Shown: positions 35,079 through 44,198, counted from the first letter of the stretch. The stretch is 64,000 nt of DNA from Sphingomonas sp. LC-1 (GCF_025371035.1 NZ_JANZXB010000006.1:1-64000), one strand, 5' to 3'. Notes: generated by a model not told the origin, from the letters alone. Numbers and translations: made by a program.

Positions 35079-35763
35079 CCCGCCGCCGCGCTGTGCGGCC
35101 TGTGCCGCCCATGGCGTGGCCCTGTGCGGGGCACTGGATCGTCGGCAGATCGTGGCGCTGAATCATATCGGTCGTCGCCGTCGGCTGGCCGCCGGGCAGG
35201 CGCTGGGCTGGGCGGGCGACCCCGCCGCCACTTGCGCCAATCTCGTCTCCGGCGTGCTCAAGGTGTTGCGCGGCGAACCGGACGGGCGTGTGCAGATCGT
35301 CGGCCTGCTCTATCCCGGCGACTTTGCCGGCATCCTCTTTGCCGAACGATCGCCCGACACGATCGTGGCGCTGAACGATGCCGATCTGTGCGTCTATCCG
35401 CGCGGGGCCCTGGAGGCGTTGCTGATCGACCAGCCCGCCATTGGACGGCTCCTGCTGAGACGCTCATGGGCGAAACTTACCGAAGCGCGCCGGTGGATGG
35501 CCATTCTGGCTTGCGGCCGGGCGGAAGCGCGCGTGGCCGCGCTGCTGATCGACATGGCGCAGCGGTGCGAGGCGGATGCGCAAGGCCTGTTCCGATCGCC
35601 GCTGTCGCGCGGCGCGATGGCCGAGGCGCTGGGCCTGGCGATCGAGACGGTGAGCCGCCACATGACCGAATTTGACCAACAGGGGCTGATCGCCACATCC
35701 GGGCCGCATCGGCTACGCCTGATCGACCCGGTACGCCTCGCCGCCATTGCGGGATGCTCCTAG
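35068..35763 (+). CDS. Fnr-type oxygen-sensing regulator 1
   Basis: 231 residues. N-terminal cysteines C-x2-C-x7-C (CAACAAHGVALC) plus a central Cys (DADLCVYP) give the four ligands for a [4Fe-4S] cluster. An effector-domain roll follows, and the recognition helix IETVSRHMTEF carries the E-x2-S-R residues that read TTGAT/TTGAC half-sites. It is coupled to hemN. Its stop (TAG) overlaps the stop of cydC on the other strand in the palindrome CTAG, so the two operons meet end to end without any spacer. Confidence 0.88.
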   Translation: MPSDPPPRCAACAAHGVALCGALDRRQIVALNHIGRRRRLAAGQALGWAGDPAATCANLVSGVLKVLRGEPDGRVQIVGLLYPGDFAGILFAERSPDTIVALNDADLCVYPRGALEALLIDQPAIGRLLLRRSWAKLTEARRWMAILACGRAEARVAALLIDMAQRCEADAQGLFRSPLSRGAMAEALGLAIETVSRHMTEFDQQGLIATSGPHRLRLIDPVRLAAIAGCS

Positions 35764-37361
35764 GCGGCGGACCGGCGCTGCGTGCTTTCCGCCGACCATT
35801 GCCACTCGCACAGCGCGGTCAGCACCGGGCGGTGGCTGACCAGGATCATCCCCTGCCCGGTCCGCGCGAGCCGTGCGTCGAGACGGCGCGCGACCTGGGC
35901 GGCGACCTCCGCATCCAGCCCTTCGCCAGGCTCGTCGAGCAGCAGCCAGGGCGCATCCGCCAGAAAGACACGCGCCAGTGACAGACGCCGCCTCTCGCCA
36001 CCCGACAGGCGCGTGCCATCGTCGCCCAGCCAGCTATCGAGCCCGTACGGCAAAGCCCGCACCACGCCGTCGATCGCCGCATCCTCCAGCGCCTGCCACA
36101 TCCGATCCTCGTCCGCATCGGGATCGGCAAGCAGCAGGTTCTCGCGAACCGTACCGGTGAGGAGCGCGGCATCCTGCGGCGCCCAGGCGAAGGTCGCGCG
36201 CAGCGTCTCGGGCGCGAGGGTCGCCCCATCCCGTCCGTCGACCGTGATCCGCCCGGGCTCCAGCGGACGAAGCCCCAGCATCCCCTCGATCAGCGTCGTC
36301 TTGCCGCATCCCGAACGTCCCGTCAGCGCGATGCGCGTACCGGGTGCGAAGCGGTCGCCATCGATGGTCAGCACCGCGTCACCCGGCAAAGCGCCGACCG
36401 GCCGCTCCGCCTCCACCGCGCTGAATATCCCATCGAGCCGCGCCTCCGCCTCGCGCAGCCGTCCGCCTTCGGTCAGCGATCGCAGTAGCGGCGCGATCGC
36501 ATCGACCGTCATTGCCGCCGCCAGCGCCGCGAGTGACGCGGTCGGCGCGCCCGCCCCCGCCGACAGCGCCAGCGCCGATGCGGCCGCGACGGCGATGCCG
36601 ATAGCGTGCAGCGCCTCGAACCGCGCCGCGACCCCGGCCTGCCGGACCTGCGCCTCGGCCAGCCGGTCGCCCGCCGCCGCGATCCGGGTCGCCGCCCAAT
36701 CCTCCAGCGCGAAGCAGCGCAGCTCCGCTGCCGCACCGCCGAGCATGGCGACCTCTTCGCGCAAGACGCCGGCGGCGCGCTGCACCGCCCGCCCCCGCTC
36801 CTCGAACTGACGCGCCCAGTACCGCCCCACCAGCAGCGCGCCCGCCACGCACGCCAGCGTCGAGACCATCGCGGGCCAGCCTCCCAGCGAGGTCAGCGCC
36901 GCACCGGATAGCAGAGCGGCGGCGACACCCCAGGGCCCCGACAGCCGCACGAACCGCCATTCCACCGCATCGACATCGCCGATCAGTCGCGCGGTCGCCT
37001 CGCCCCGGCCAAGCGCCAACGCCATGGCGGGCGGCGCAGCGGTGACGGCGCGGTAGAGCGCCGGGCGCAGCCGCGCCAGCGCGCCGAAGGCTGCGCCATG
37101 CCCCGCCAGCCGCTCACCATAACGCGCGCCCGTCCGCACGATCGCCAGCAAACGGATCGCGGCGGAGGGCAGCATATAGTTGAACGCCTGCGCCGCGACG
37201 ATCCCCGCCCCACCCGCCAGCGCCGCCGCGGTCAGGAACCAGCCCGACAGCGCGAGAAGCAGCACCGACGCGGCGGCGACCAGGGCGGCGCATGCCCCAG
37301 CCTGTCGCAAGCGGCGGCGTTCGTTGCGACGTTCGGCGGCGATCAGGCTATGAAGGGTCAT
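35760..37361 (-). CDS. cydC: Thiol reductant ABC exporter subunit CydC
   Basis: 533 residues: N-terminal membrane domain with about six segments and a C-terminal ATPase with Walker A (LTGRSGCGKTT), signature RLSGGERRRLSLARVF and Walker B WLLLDEPGEGLD. With CydD it exports glutathione/cysteine and is needed to assemble cytochrome bd. Start overlaps the cydD stop (ATGA). In the Walker B follow-up, GEGLD replaces the more usual TxxLD. Confidence 0.88.
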   Translation of the reverse strand: MTLHSLIAAERRNERRRLRQAGACAALVAAASVLLLALSGWFLTAAALAGGAGIVAAQAFNYMLPSAAIRLLAIVRTGARYGERLAGHGAAFGALARLRPALYRAVTAAPPAMALALGRGEATARLIGDVDAVEWRFVRLSGPWGVAAALLSGAALTSLGGWPAMVSTLACVAGALLVGRYWARQFEERGRAVQRAAGVLREEVAMLGGAAAELRCFALEDWAATRIAAAGDRLAEAQVRQAGVAARFEALHAIGIAVAAASALALSAGAGAPTASLAALAAAMTVDAIAPLLRSLTEGGRLREAEARLDGIFSAVEAERPVGALPGDAVLTIDGDRFAPGTRIALTGRSGCGKTTLIEGMLGLRPLEPGRITVDGRDGATLAPETLRATFAWAPQDAALLTGTVRENLLLADPDADEDRMWQALEDAAIDGVVRALPYGLDSWLGDDGTRLSGGERRRLSLARVFLADAPWLLLDEPGEGLDAEVAAQVARRLDARLARTGQGMILVSHRPVLTALCEWQWSAESTQRRSAA

Positions 37362-38989
37362 GCGGCAGGTCCCAGGCGGACGACCCGCGTCGCGATGGCA
37401 GCGAGCGCGGTGCTATGGGTGGCGATCAGCGTCGTACGCCCATGGGCGGCACACGCGATGGTCGCGATCAGATCGGCTTCGGCCGCCGCGTCGAGATGCG
37501 CGGTCGGCTCGTCGAGCAGCAGGAACGGCGCGGGGCGGAGCAAGGCGCGGGCCAACGCGATGCGCCGCCGCTCGCCGCCGGACAGGCCGCTGCCCCGCGC
37601 GTCGAGCGGCGCGTCCAGTCCGCCCGGCCGACGCGCCAGCATCGGGCCAAGCCCCGCCGCCGCGACCGCCCTGTGGATCGCCATTTCGTCGGCCTGTGGA
37701 TGCGCCAGCACCAGATTTTCGCGGATCGTGCCCGCGATCAGCAGGGGATGCTGCCCCGCCCAGCTCGCCTGTCCGGCCAGAGAGACAAAGGCCTTACCGC
37801 CCGCCTCGATCGTCCCAACCGACAAGGGCGCGAGCCCCAGCAGCAGATGCAGGACGCTGGTCTTGCCGCTGCCCGATGGGCCCAGCAGCACCACCGTCTC
37901 GCCTGCATCGATATGCAATGACAGATGCGACACGGCGGGTGCGTCGCTGCCCGGATAATGGATCGTCACGTCGCGCAAGGCGAGCGGGGCCATCACCGCT
38001 CCCGCCGTCGCGACAACCGGATCGGGCAGCGGGATCAGCGCATCGGCCGCCGTCTCCGCCGCCTGCTTGTCATGATAGGCGGCAGCGAGCCGACGCATCG
38101 GCGCATAGAATTCGGGTGCCAGCGCCAGCACAAAGAATGCACTGCCCAGGGTCAGCGTCTCCGGCGCAGCAAAGGGCAGCAGGCCGAGCAGCGAAAAGCC
38201 GCAATAGACCGCGACCAGCGCGACCGACAGCGCCGCGAAAAACTCCAGCGCGGCGGAGGACAGAAAGGCCACGCGCAGCACCCGCATGGTGCGCTCCGCA
38301 AGTTCCTGCGCGGCCGCGCCGATGGCGTCGGTCTCGCGGGTTTCGGCGCGAAAGGCGAGCACCACCGGCAGGGCGCGCACGCGGTCGGCGAACCGCGCCG
38401 ACAGGCGATGCAGCGCGACGAACTGGCGGCGCGATTCCTCCGCCGCCGCGCCGCCCGCCAGGATCATCGTCGCGAGGAAGGGCAACAGGGTTGCGGCAAG
38501 GATGAGCGCCGCGACCCAACTGGCGCAGGCGGTCGCGGCGATCACCAGTATCGGTGCGGCGGCGGCGGCCTTTCGCGCGGGCAGGAAGCGCGCGACATAG
38601 CCGTCCAGCGCCTCGACCGCATCCACGGCGCGCGTCGCCAGCATCCCGCTGTCCAAAGCTTCCCCGGCCGTCCGGTGCAGCACGGCGTCGACGACGCGCC
38701 GCCGTTGCGCCCGCTTGACGCCCCCCGCCCGCACCGCCCCCTGCCGCATGGCCATGGTGGCGAACGCGCCGCGCAACCCGCCGCCCGCGACCGCCAGCAA
38801 TAGCCAGGGCAGCAGCATCGCCTGTGTCGAGACTGCCGTCACCCCGCCCGCGATCCCCACCGCAAAGCCGATCGCCGCGCCCGTATCGAGCAGCAACAGG
38901 CCCGCTGCACCGTCACGGCGTCCGGCCGCTTGCTTCAGCCATCGGGTGCGCGCCTTGGCCGCGATGGGATCATGAGTGACCGTCGTCAT
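37358..38989 (-). CDS. cydD: Thiol reductant ABC exporter subunit CydD
   Basis: 543 residues: membrane domain followed by an ABC ATPase with Walker A LLGPSGSGKTS, signature LSGGERRRIALARAL, Walker B FLLLDEPTAHLD and H-loop region IATHS. It forms the CydDC heterodimer. I chose ATG 38989 because the open frame further upstream runs into the Fnr box at 39024. It is divergent from cydABX with a 123-base spacer. Confidence 0.88.
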   Translation of the reverse strand: MTTVTHDPIAAKARTRWLKQAAGRRDGAAGLLLLDTGAAIGFAVGIAGGVTAVSTQAMLLPWLLLAVAGGGLRGAFATMAMRQGAVRAGGVKRAQRRRVVDAVLHRTAGEALDSGMLATRAVDAVEALDGYVARFLPARKAAAAAPILVIAATACASWVAALILAATLLPFLATMILAGGAAAEESRRQFVALHRLSARFADRVRALPVVLAFRAETRETDAIGAAAQELAERTMRVLRVAFLSSAALEFFAALSVALVAVYCGFSLLGLLPFAAPETLTLGSAFFVLALAPEFYAPMRRLAAAYHDKQAAETAADALIPLPDPVVATAGAVMAPLALRDVTIHYPGSDAPAVSHLSLHIDAGETVVLLGPSGSGKTSVLHLLLGLAPLSVGTIEAGGKAFVSLAGQASWAGQHPLLIAGTIRENLVLAHPQADEMAIHRAVAAAGLGPMLARRPGGLDAPLDARGSGLSGGERRRIALARALLRPAPFLLLDEPTAHLDAAAEADLIATIACAAHGRTTLIATHSTALAAIATRVVRLGPAA

Positions 38990-39023
38990 GCCGGGACCGT
39001 CGCAGCGACGGCCGCCACCGTCT

Positions 39024-39037
39024 TTGACCGCCGTCAA
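39024..39037. promoter_or_regulatory. Fnr-type box between cydDC and cydABX
   Basis: TTGACCGCCGTCAA, a perfect TTGAC-N4-GTCAA dyad in the divergent spacer, 35 bases from the cydD start and 75 from cydA. It can serve either or both operons. Confidence 0.75.
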
Positions 39038-39112
39038 TGTCGGAACCCGGACCGACGCCTAGCGACTCGCGCGACAAGGGGCCGGGGATGGCTCCTTTTA
39101 TGGAGGAGTCAC

Positions 39113-40681
39113 ATGGACCCCGGAGTCATCGACCTGTCACGGCTGCAATTCGCGGCCACCGCCCTGTATCATTTCCTGTTCGTGCCGTTGACGCTCGGCC
39201 TGTCGATGATGCTGGTCATCATGGAATCGGTCTATGTCATGACCAATCGCCCGGAATGGCGGGTCACGACGCGGTTCTGGGGCAAGATCTTCGGCATCAA
39301 CTTCGTGCTGGGCGTCGCCACCGGCCTGACCATGGAATTCCAGTTCGGCACCAACTGGTCCTATTTCTCGCACTATGTCGGCGACATCTTCGGCGCGCCA
39401 CTGGCGATCGAAGGACTGATGGCCTTCTTTCTGGAGGCCACGTTCGTCGGGCTGATGTTCTTCGGCTGGGACCGCTTGTCGAAGCTGGGCCATCTGATCG
39501 TCACCTTCATGGTCGCGCTCGGCACCAACCTGTCGGCACTGTGGATCCTGATCGCCAATGGCTGGATGCAGAATCCGGTCGGCGCGACCTTCAACCCCGA
39601 TACGATGCGGATGGAAGTCGCGGATTTCGGCGCGGTGCTGTTCAACCCGGTCGCCCAGGCCAAGTTCGTCCATACGGTCAGCGCGGGCTATGTCTGCGCC
39701 TCGGTCGTGGTGCTGGGCGTGTCGGCCTTCTGGCTGCTCAAGGGCCGCTTCCTGCCCGTCGCGCGCCGGTCGATGACGGTAGCGGCGGCGTTCGGCCTCG
39801 CCTCCTCGCTGTCGGTCGTCGTGCTGGGCGACGAGAGCGGCTATGCACTGACCGACAACCAGAAGATGAAGCTCGCCGCGATCGAGGCGGTCTGGCATAC
39901 CGAGCCCGGCCCCTCCGGCCTGACCCTGTTCGGCTATCCCGACACGGTGGCACGCGAGACGCGCTACAAGGTCGAGATTCCGTGGCTACTCGGTTTGATC
40001 GCGACGCGCAGCCTGGACGGCACGGTGACGGGCATGTCCGAACTGGTGCTGAAAGCGCAGGAGCGCATCGCCTCGGGCGTGATCGCCTATGACGCGGTGC
40101 AACGGCTGAAGGCCGACCCGCAGGACATGGTCCAGCGGGCACGGTTCGAGGCGCACAAGCGCGACCTGGGCTATGCCTTGCTGCTCAAGCGGCAAATGGC
40201 CGATCCGCGCAGCGCGACGCCGAAGCAGATCGAGGCGGCGGCCTGGGACACGGTGCCCGATGTCGGCCTGCTCTTCTGGAGCTTCCGCATCATGGCGGCG
40301 ATCGGCTTCGCAATGATCGGGTTGTTCGCGACCGCCTTCATCCTGTGTTCGCTTCGGATGCATATGGATGCGCGCTGGTTCCTGAAGCTGGCGGTGGCGG
40401 CAATCCCGCTGCCCTGGGTCGCGATCGAGCTGGGATGGCTCGTCGCCGAACTGGGGCGACAGCCTTGGGCGATCGAGGGCGTGCTTCCGACCTTCCTGGC
40501 GACCAGTTCGCTGTCGCGCGGGGCACTCTGGACGACGCTTGCGGGTTTCACCCTGCTCTATGGCATGCTGGCGGTGATCGAGGTGCGCTTGATCCTCGCC
40601 GCCATCGCCCATGGCCCCGAGGAACGCGACGACCAGCCGGCACTGGGGGCGATCCCCGCCGCCATTCCCGTCACCGCCTGA
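39113..40681 (+). CDS. cydA: Cytochrome bd ubiquinol oxidase subunit I
   Basis: 522 residues, multi-pass. Haem ligand His20 lies in ATALYHFLFVPLTLG; ITMEFQFGTNW, the quinol-site GRQPW motif and a periplasmic Q-loop in the middle are recognisable. It oxidises ubiquinol and reduces O2 with high affinity. Preceded by a clear GGAGGAG ribosome site. First gene of cydABX; 16 bases before cydB. Confidence 0.92.
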   Translation: MDPGVIDLSRLQFAATALYHFLFVPLTLGLSMMLVIMESVYVMTNRPEWRVTTRFWGKIFGINFVLGVATGLTMEFQFGTNWSYFSHYVGDIFGAPLAIEGLMAFFLEATFVGLMFFGWDRLSKLGHLIVTFMVALGTNLSALWILIANGWMQNPVGATFNPDTMRMEVADFGAVLFNPVAQAKFVHTVSAGYVCASVVVLGVSAFWLLKGRFLPVARRSMTVAAAFGLASSLSVVVLGDESGYALTDNQKMKLAAIEAVWHTEPGPSGLTLFGYPDTVARETRYKVEIPWLLGLIATRSLDGTVTGMSELVLKAQERIASGVIAYDAVQRLKADPQDMVQRARFEAHKRDLGYALLLKRQMADPRSATPKQIEAAAWDTVPDVGLLFWSFRIMAAIGFAMIGLFATAFILCSLRMHMDARWFLKLAVAAIPLPWVAIELGWLVAELGRQPWAIEGVLPTFLATSSLSRGALWTTLAGFTLLYGMLAVIEVRLILAAIAHGPEERDDQPALGAIPAAIPVTA

Positions 40682-40697
40682 AGAAAGGGACTGGGAC

Positions 40698-41837
40698 ATG
40701 TTCGATTATGAAATGTTACGCCTCATCTGGTGGGCGCTGCTCGGCGTGCTGCTGATCGGTTTCGCGCTGACCGACGGGTTCGATCTTGGCGTTGCCGCCC
40801 TCCTGCCCTTCGTCGCGAGGGACGATACCGAGCGGCGAATGGTCATCAACTCGGTCGGGCCGACCTGGGAGGGCAACCAGGTGTGGTTCATCCTAGGGGG
40901 CGGCGCGATCTTCGCCGCCTGGCCCTTCGTCTATGCGGTCAGCTTTTCGGGCTTTTATCTGGCGATGTTCCTCGTTCTGGCCGCGCTGATCCTGCGGCCG
41001 GTGGGGTTCAAATACCGTTCGAAAAAGCCCGACCCGGCATGGCGCGCTCGTTGGGACTGGGCGCTGTTCGTCGGCGGTCTGGTGCCCGCGCTGGTATTCG
41101 GCGTCGCGGTCGGCAATGTGCTGCTGGGTGCGCCCTTCCGTCTCGATGGCGATCTGCGCGCCTTCTACGACGGCACGCTAATCGGCCTGTTCACCCCCTT
41201 CGCGCTGCTGTGCGGCCTGTTGTCGGTGGCGATGCTGGTGTTGCACGGCGCGGCATGGCTGTCGATCAAGGTCGAGCATGGGCCGGTGCACGACCGGGCG
41301 CGAACCTTCGGAACGGTGGCGGCGATCGCGGCGATCCTGCTCTTCGCGGCCGGGTTCGCCTTCGTCGCCTGGGGCGATATCGGGTACCGGGTCATCGGCG
41401 CGGTCGATCCGCAGGGGCCGTCCAACCCGCTGCGCATGACGGCGGAACCAGCGGGCGGCGCATGGCTGACCAACTATACAACCTATCCCTGGATGATGGT
41501 GCTGCCCCTGATCGGCTTTGCCGGTGCGGTGCTGGCGCTGATCGGCATCCGTGGCGGGCGTGAGGCGCTGGCCTTCGCCGGCTCCTCGCTGGCGGCGACG
41601 GGGATCATCGCCACGGTGGGCTGTTCGATGTTTCCCTTCATCCTGCCATCCAGCATCGATGCCCATAGCAGCCTGACGGTGTGGAACGCATCCTCCACGC
41701 ACAAGACGCTGGGCATCATGCTGATCGTCACCATCGTCTTCCTGCCGATCGTGCTCGCCTACACCGCCTGGGCATACCGGGTGATGTTCGGGCGCGTGAC
41801 CAGCGACGCGGTGCGCACCAGTCCCGATTTCTACTGA
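40698..41837 (+). CDS. cydB: Cytochrome bd ubiquinol oxidase subunit II
   Basis: 379 residues with eight to nine membrane segments; the N-terminus (MFDYEMLRLIWWALLGVLLIGFALTDGFDLGV written in parts: MFDYEMLRLIWW, FALTDGFDLGV) is diagnostic for CydB, as are GPTWEGNQVWFILGGGA-type residues. It pairs with CydA in the inner membrane. Start follows GGGACTGGGAC; the small cydX gene begins 12 bases after its stop. Confidence 0.92.
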   Translation: MFDYEMLRLIWWALLGVLLIGFALTDGFDLGVAALLPFVARDDTERRMVINSVGPTWEGNQVWFILGGGAIFAAWPFVYAVSFSGFYLAMFLVLAALILRPVGFKYRSKKPDPAWRARWDWALFVGGLVPALVFGVAVGNVLLGAPFRLDGDLRAFYDGTLIGLFTPFALLCGLLSVAMLVLHGAAWLSIKVEHGPVHDRARTFGTVAAIAAILLFAAGFAFVAWGDIGYRVIGAVDPQGPSNPLRMTAEPAGGAWLTNYTTYPWMMVLPLIGFAGAVLALIGIRGGREALAFAGSSLAATGIIATVGCSMFPFILPSSIDAHSSLTVWNASSTHKTLGIMLIVTIVFLPIVLAYTAWAYRVMFGRVTSDAVRTSPDFY

Positions 41838-41849
41838 AAGGCTCCTGCC

Positions 41850-41978
41850 ATGTGGTATTTTTCCTGGGTCCTCGGCCTCGGCCTCGCGCTCGGCTTCGGT
41901 GTGCTGAACGGCATGTGGCATGAATTCCACCTGCCGCAGGAGGAGGACCTGCCGCCGACGCGCGGACCGATGGAATAG
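41850..41978 (+). CDS. cydX: Cytochrome bd accessory subunit CydX
   Basis: 42-residue protein: MWYFSWVLGLGLA begins a single membrane helix, followed by FGVLNGMWHEF and a short acidic, proline-containing tail. This is the CydX/CbdX signature. It stabilises the bd oxidase near its haems. It is too short for usual gene-length cut-offs and could be missed by annotation pipelines; its position right after cydB supports it strongly. Confidence 0.9.
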   Translation: MWYFSWVLGLGLALGFGVLNGMWHEFHLPQEEDLPPTRGPME

Positions 41979-42071
41979 ATAGATATATCGGGGTCATGGC
42001 ATCGCTTCCGGGCGCGGCCATGATCCTACCCCCTATATTGTCCTGCCGACGTACGGGGCCGGTGCGAAAGC

Positions 42072-42782
42072 TCAGGCCGCCTCGGCCCGCGCGGCCAGCG
42101 ATGCGCCATCCATGATCGTGATCGCGCGACCGCCTGGCAAAGCGATGACACCCGCCTCCTTCAATCGGGTCAATTGGCGGCTGACCGTTTCGATCGTCAT
42201 GCCCAAAACATCGGCGATTTGACCGCGCGTCAGGGGAAGGTCGAAGCGGACCGGCGTGTCGGGACATGCGTTGCACGCCTTCTCCCCCAGGCGGCCCGCG
42301 ACATCGACGAGAAAACCGGCCAGCTTCTCGCTCGCCGACTGCCGCGCCAGCACCAGCATCCGCCCGCGCGCCTCGTTCAACGACGCGAAGGTGCGCTGGA
42401 GAAGCAGATGCTCCATGCGCGGATGCTCTTCCAGGACATTCTGGAACGCCGCGCGGGGAAACACGCACAGTTCGGCGTCGCTCAACGCCACGGTCGTGAA
42501 ATCCGCCACCCCGGCATAGGGCTGACCGAAGAAATCCGCCTGATACAGCAGGCCGACGATCTGCTCGCGACCGTCCGCCGTCCCGGCCACCAGTTTCAGC
42601 ACGCCCGACAGGACGTTGCCGCACACCACCGCCTCGTCGCCGCTCCAGACCACGGTCTGCCCCCGTGCGACATGGCGACGTTGGCCGAGCTCGTTCAGCA
42701 CCTTCAACTCGCGATCGTCGAGGCTGCCGCACAGTGCATGATCGCGGACGGCACAATCCGCGCAAATCTTGGTCTGGATCAT
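42072..42782 (-). CDS. Fnr-type oxygen-sensing regulator 2
   Basis: 236 residues. Cys pattern C-x2-C-x7-C (CADCAVRDHALC) and central Cys (DAELCVFP) supply a [4Fe-4S] site; recognition helix IETVSRQLTRL has the Fnr E-x2-S-R residues. An extra Cys pair, CNAC, lies before the DNA-binding domain (around residue 168), not seen in the first paralogue. It is divergent from ompW, with two Fnr-type boxes between them. ATG 42782 is chosen from the conserved start MIQTKICADC. Confidence 0.88.
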   Translation of the reverse strand: MIQTKICADCAVRDHALCGSLDDRELKVLNELGQRRHVARGQTVVWSGDEAVVCGNVLSGVLKLVAGTADGREQIVGLLYQADFFGQPYAGVADFTTVALSDAELCVFPRAAFQNVLEEHPRMEHLLLQRTFASLNEARGRMLVLARQSASEKLAGFLVDVAGRLGEKACNACPDTPVRFDLPLTRGQIADVLGMTIETVSRQLTRLKEAGVIALPGGRAITIMDGASLAARAEAA

Positions 42783-42844
42783 GGGACCCAGTGTAGCAGG
42801 GACGGATGAATGTGTCGCCCGTCCGCCCGTCAACGCTTTGAAAT

Positions 42845-42858
42845 TTGACCGCGATCAA
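42845..42858. promoter_or_regulatory. Fnr-type box upstream of ompW
   Basis: TTGACCGCGATCAA, TTGAC-N4-ATCAA, in the divergent fnr2-ompW spacer, about 89 bases before ompW. Confidence 0.72.
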
Positions 42859-42866
42859 CTTCGGGC

Positions 42867-42880
42867 TTGTCCGTGGTCAA
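42867..42880. promoter_or_regulatory. Second, weaker Fnr-type box upstream of ompW
   Basis: TTGTCCGTGGTCAA matches TTGAC-N4-GTCAA with one mismatch. Its centre is 22 bases (about two helical turns) from the better box centre. Confidence 0.45.
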
Positions 42881-42946
42881 GTCGGCTCGGGATCTGCGGG
42901 TTTACGTCCTCCCTCACACCCTGTCGTGACAAAGGAGGTTCGGGGA

Positions 42947-43657
42947 ATGACGATCGTAAAGAACGCGGCATTGGCGCTGGGGGCGATGTCCGCCGCCACC
43001 GTCGCGGTTCCCGCCATGGCGCAGACCGCCGAGCCGCCCAATGCCGCGCCCCGCATCGGCATCGCGGCCGGTGACGTGCTGGTGCGCGCGCGCGCAATCA
43101 CGGTCGTACCGAACGAGGATTCGGGCGGCATCACCCCCGCCTTTCCACAGGAACGGCTGTCTGTCGGCAACGCGGTCATGCCCGAATTGGACGTAACCTA
43201 TATGGCGACCGACCATATCGGCTTCGAACTGATCGCCTCGACGACCAAACATACCGCCAAGGGGACGAGCGGCACGACCGGCGGCATCGGCAAGCTGGCG
43301 ACGACCTGGGTCCTGCCGCCGACGCTGACCGCGCAATATCACTTCGCACCGACCAGCCATGTGCGTCCCTATCTCGGCGCGGGCATCAACTACACGATCT
43401 TCTGGAACAAGAAGGCATCCGACGGGCTGCAGGCCGCCGTCGGCACGACCCGCGTCCACATGAAGGACAGCTTCGGCTGGGCGGCGCAAGCCGGGGTCGA
43501 CATGGACATCACGCCGAAGGTCTTCCTGAACCTCGACGTCAAATATATCGACATCGACACGCGCGTTCAGCTCGACACCGCCGCAGCCGGCACCCAGAAG
43601 GTCAAGCTCGGCCTCGACCCGCTGGTGTTCGGCGTCGGCCTGGGCATCCGTCTCTAG
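42947..43657 (+). CDS. OmpW-family outer membrane protein
   Basis: 236 residues: signal peptide (NAALALGAMSAATVAVPAMAQ) then an eight-stranded OmpW barrel, with GDVLVRARAITVVPNEDSG, TYMATDHIGFELIA, RPYLGAGINYTIFW and a terminal VFGVGLGIRL. OmpW porins admit small hydrophobic molecules and are often raised at low oxygen; the two Fnr boxes upstream agree. Start has a strong AAAGGAGG site. Confidence 0.88.
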   Translation: MTIVKNAALALGAMSAATVAVPAMAQTAEPPNAAPRIGIAAGDVLVRARAITVVPNEDSGGITPAFPQERLSVGNAVMPELDVTYMATDHIGFELIASTTKHTAKGTSGTTGGIGKLATTWVLPPTLTAQYHFAPTSHVRPYLGAGINYTIFWNKKASDGLQAAVGTTRVHMKDSFGWAAQAGVDMDITPKVFLNLDVKYIDIDTRVQLDTAAAGTQKVKLGLDPLVFGVGLGIRL

Positions 43658-43663
43658 GTCACT

Positions 43664-43710
43664 CCGGGGGCATACGGTGGTGGACACCATCACGTCCTTA
43701 TGCCCCCCGG
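43664..43710. terminator. Long hairpin after ompW
   Basis: CCGGGGGCATA (43664-43674) pairs with TATGCCCCCCGG (43699-43710), one base bulged. The loop contains a smaller GTGGTG/CACCATCAC-like stem. There is no T run, so it may act as a mRNA-stabilising or weak terminator element. Confidence 0.5.
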
Positions 43711-44198
43711 AAGTCGGGCGCTTGGCTATCGGCTCCGACATGGCTGGTCCGCACGCCCCCGACGCACGCCAAGCGGTGGATCGTGGCGGCCAAGCGGTTC
43801 AAAAGCGTACCATCGCATGCCCGCCATGCCGGCGTCGCTAGGGGTGACACAGCCATCCCCCTAGACCGGAAAAATGATCTGCTGGCGAAACGCCGGTGCG
43901 GATAGCTTGCCTAACCGCTGCGCAACATATGCTTTTCCCCTAATTCCCATCTTATCGATAGGATTATCCCTGCGCCGATGGCCCGGTGCATGAGGGAGAC
44001 TGGGATGAGCCCGATCCGATTCCACGATCCGCCCGCCGGGGCGAAGCATCCGACATACTGACCGCTAACGACCGCGCCGCCGGGTAACGCCCGGCCTTTT
44101 CGAGCGACGGTTCCGCCCCATGTCGGCCGCGATTGGCGCGTCCGCACGGGAAGAAACGCGCCCGCGATCGATCGCCAAAACCATAAGAAAGCCAATCC
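43711..44198. other. Non-coding leader region before the TonB receptor
   Basis: I see no convincing gene here. It contains the ten-base direct repeat GCCAAGCGGT twice near 43780, with its partial inverse GCTTGGC near 43720, then an AT-rich patch (43925-43970). A compact stem array follows: GGATG 44003-44007 / CATCC 44047-44051 closing GATC 44013-44016 / 44026-44029 and CGCCC 44030-44034 / GGGCG 44039-44043. Last is a hairpin GCCGGG-taacg-CCCGGC (44079-44095) followed by CTTTT. It could be a structured 5' leader with an attenuator. Confidence 0.4.

Noticed and set aside
43990-44060. Hammerhead ribozyme or known riboswitch (TPP, cobalamin, SAM)
   Set aside because: The three-way junction lacks the hammerhead CUGAUGA and GAAA core, and no conserved box of the named riboswitches is present.
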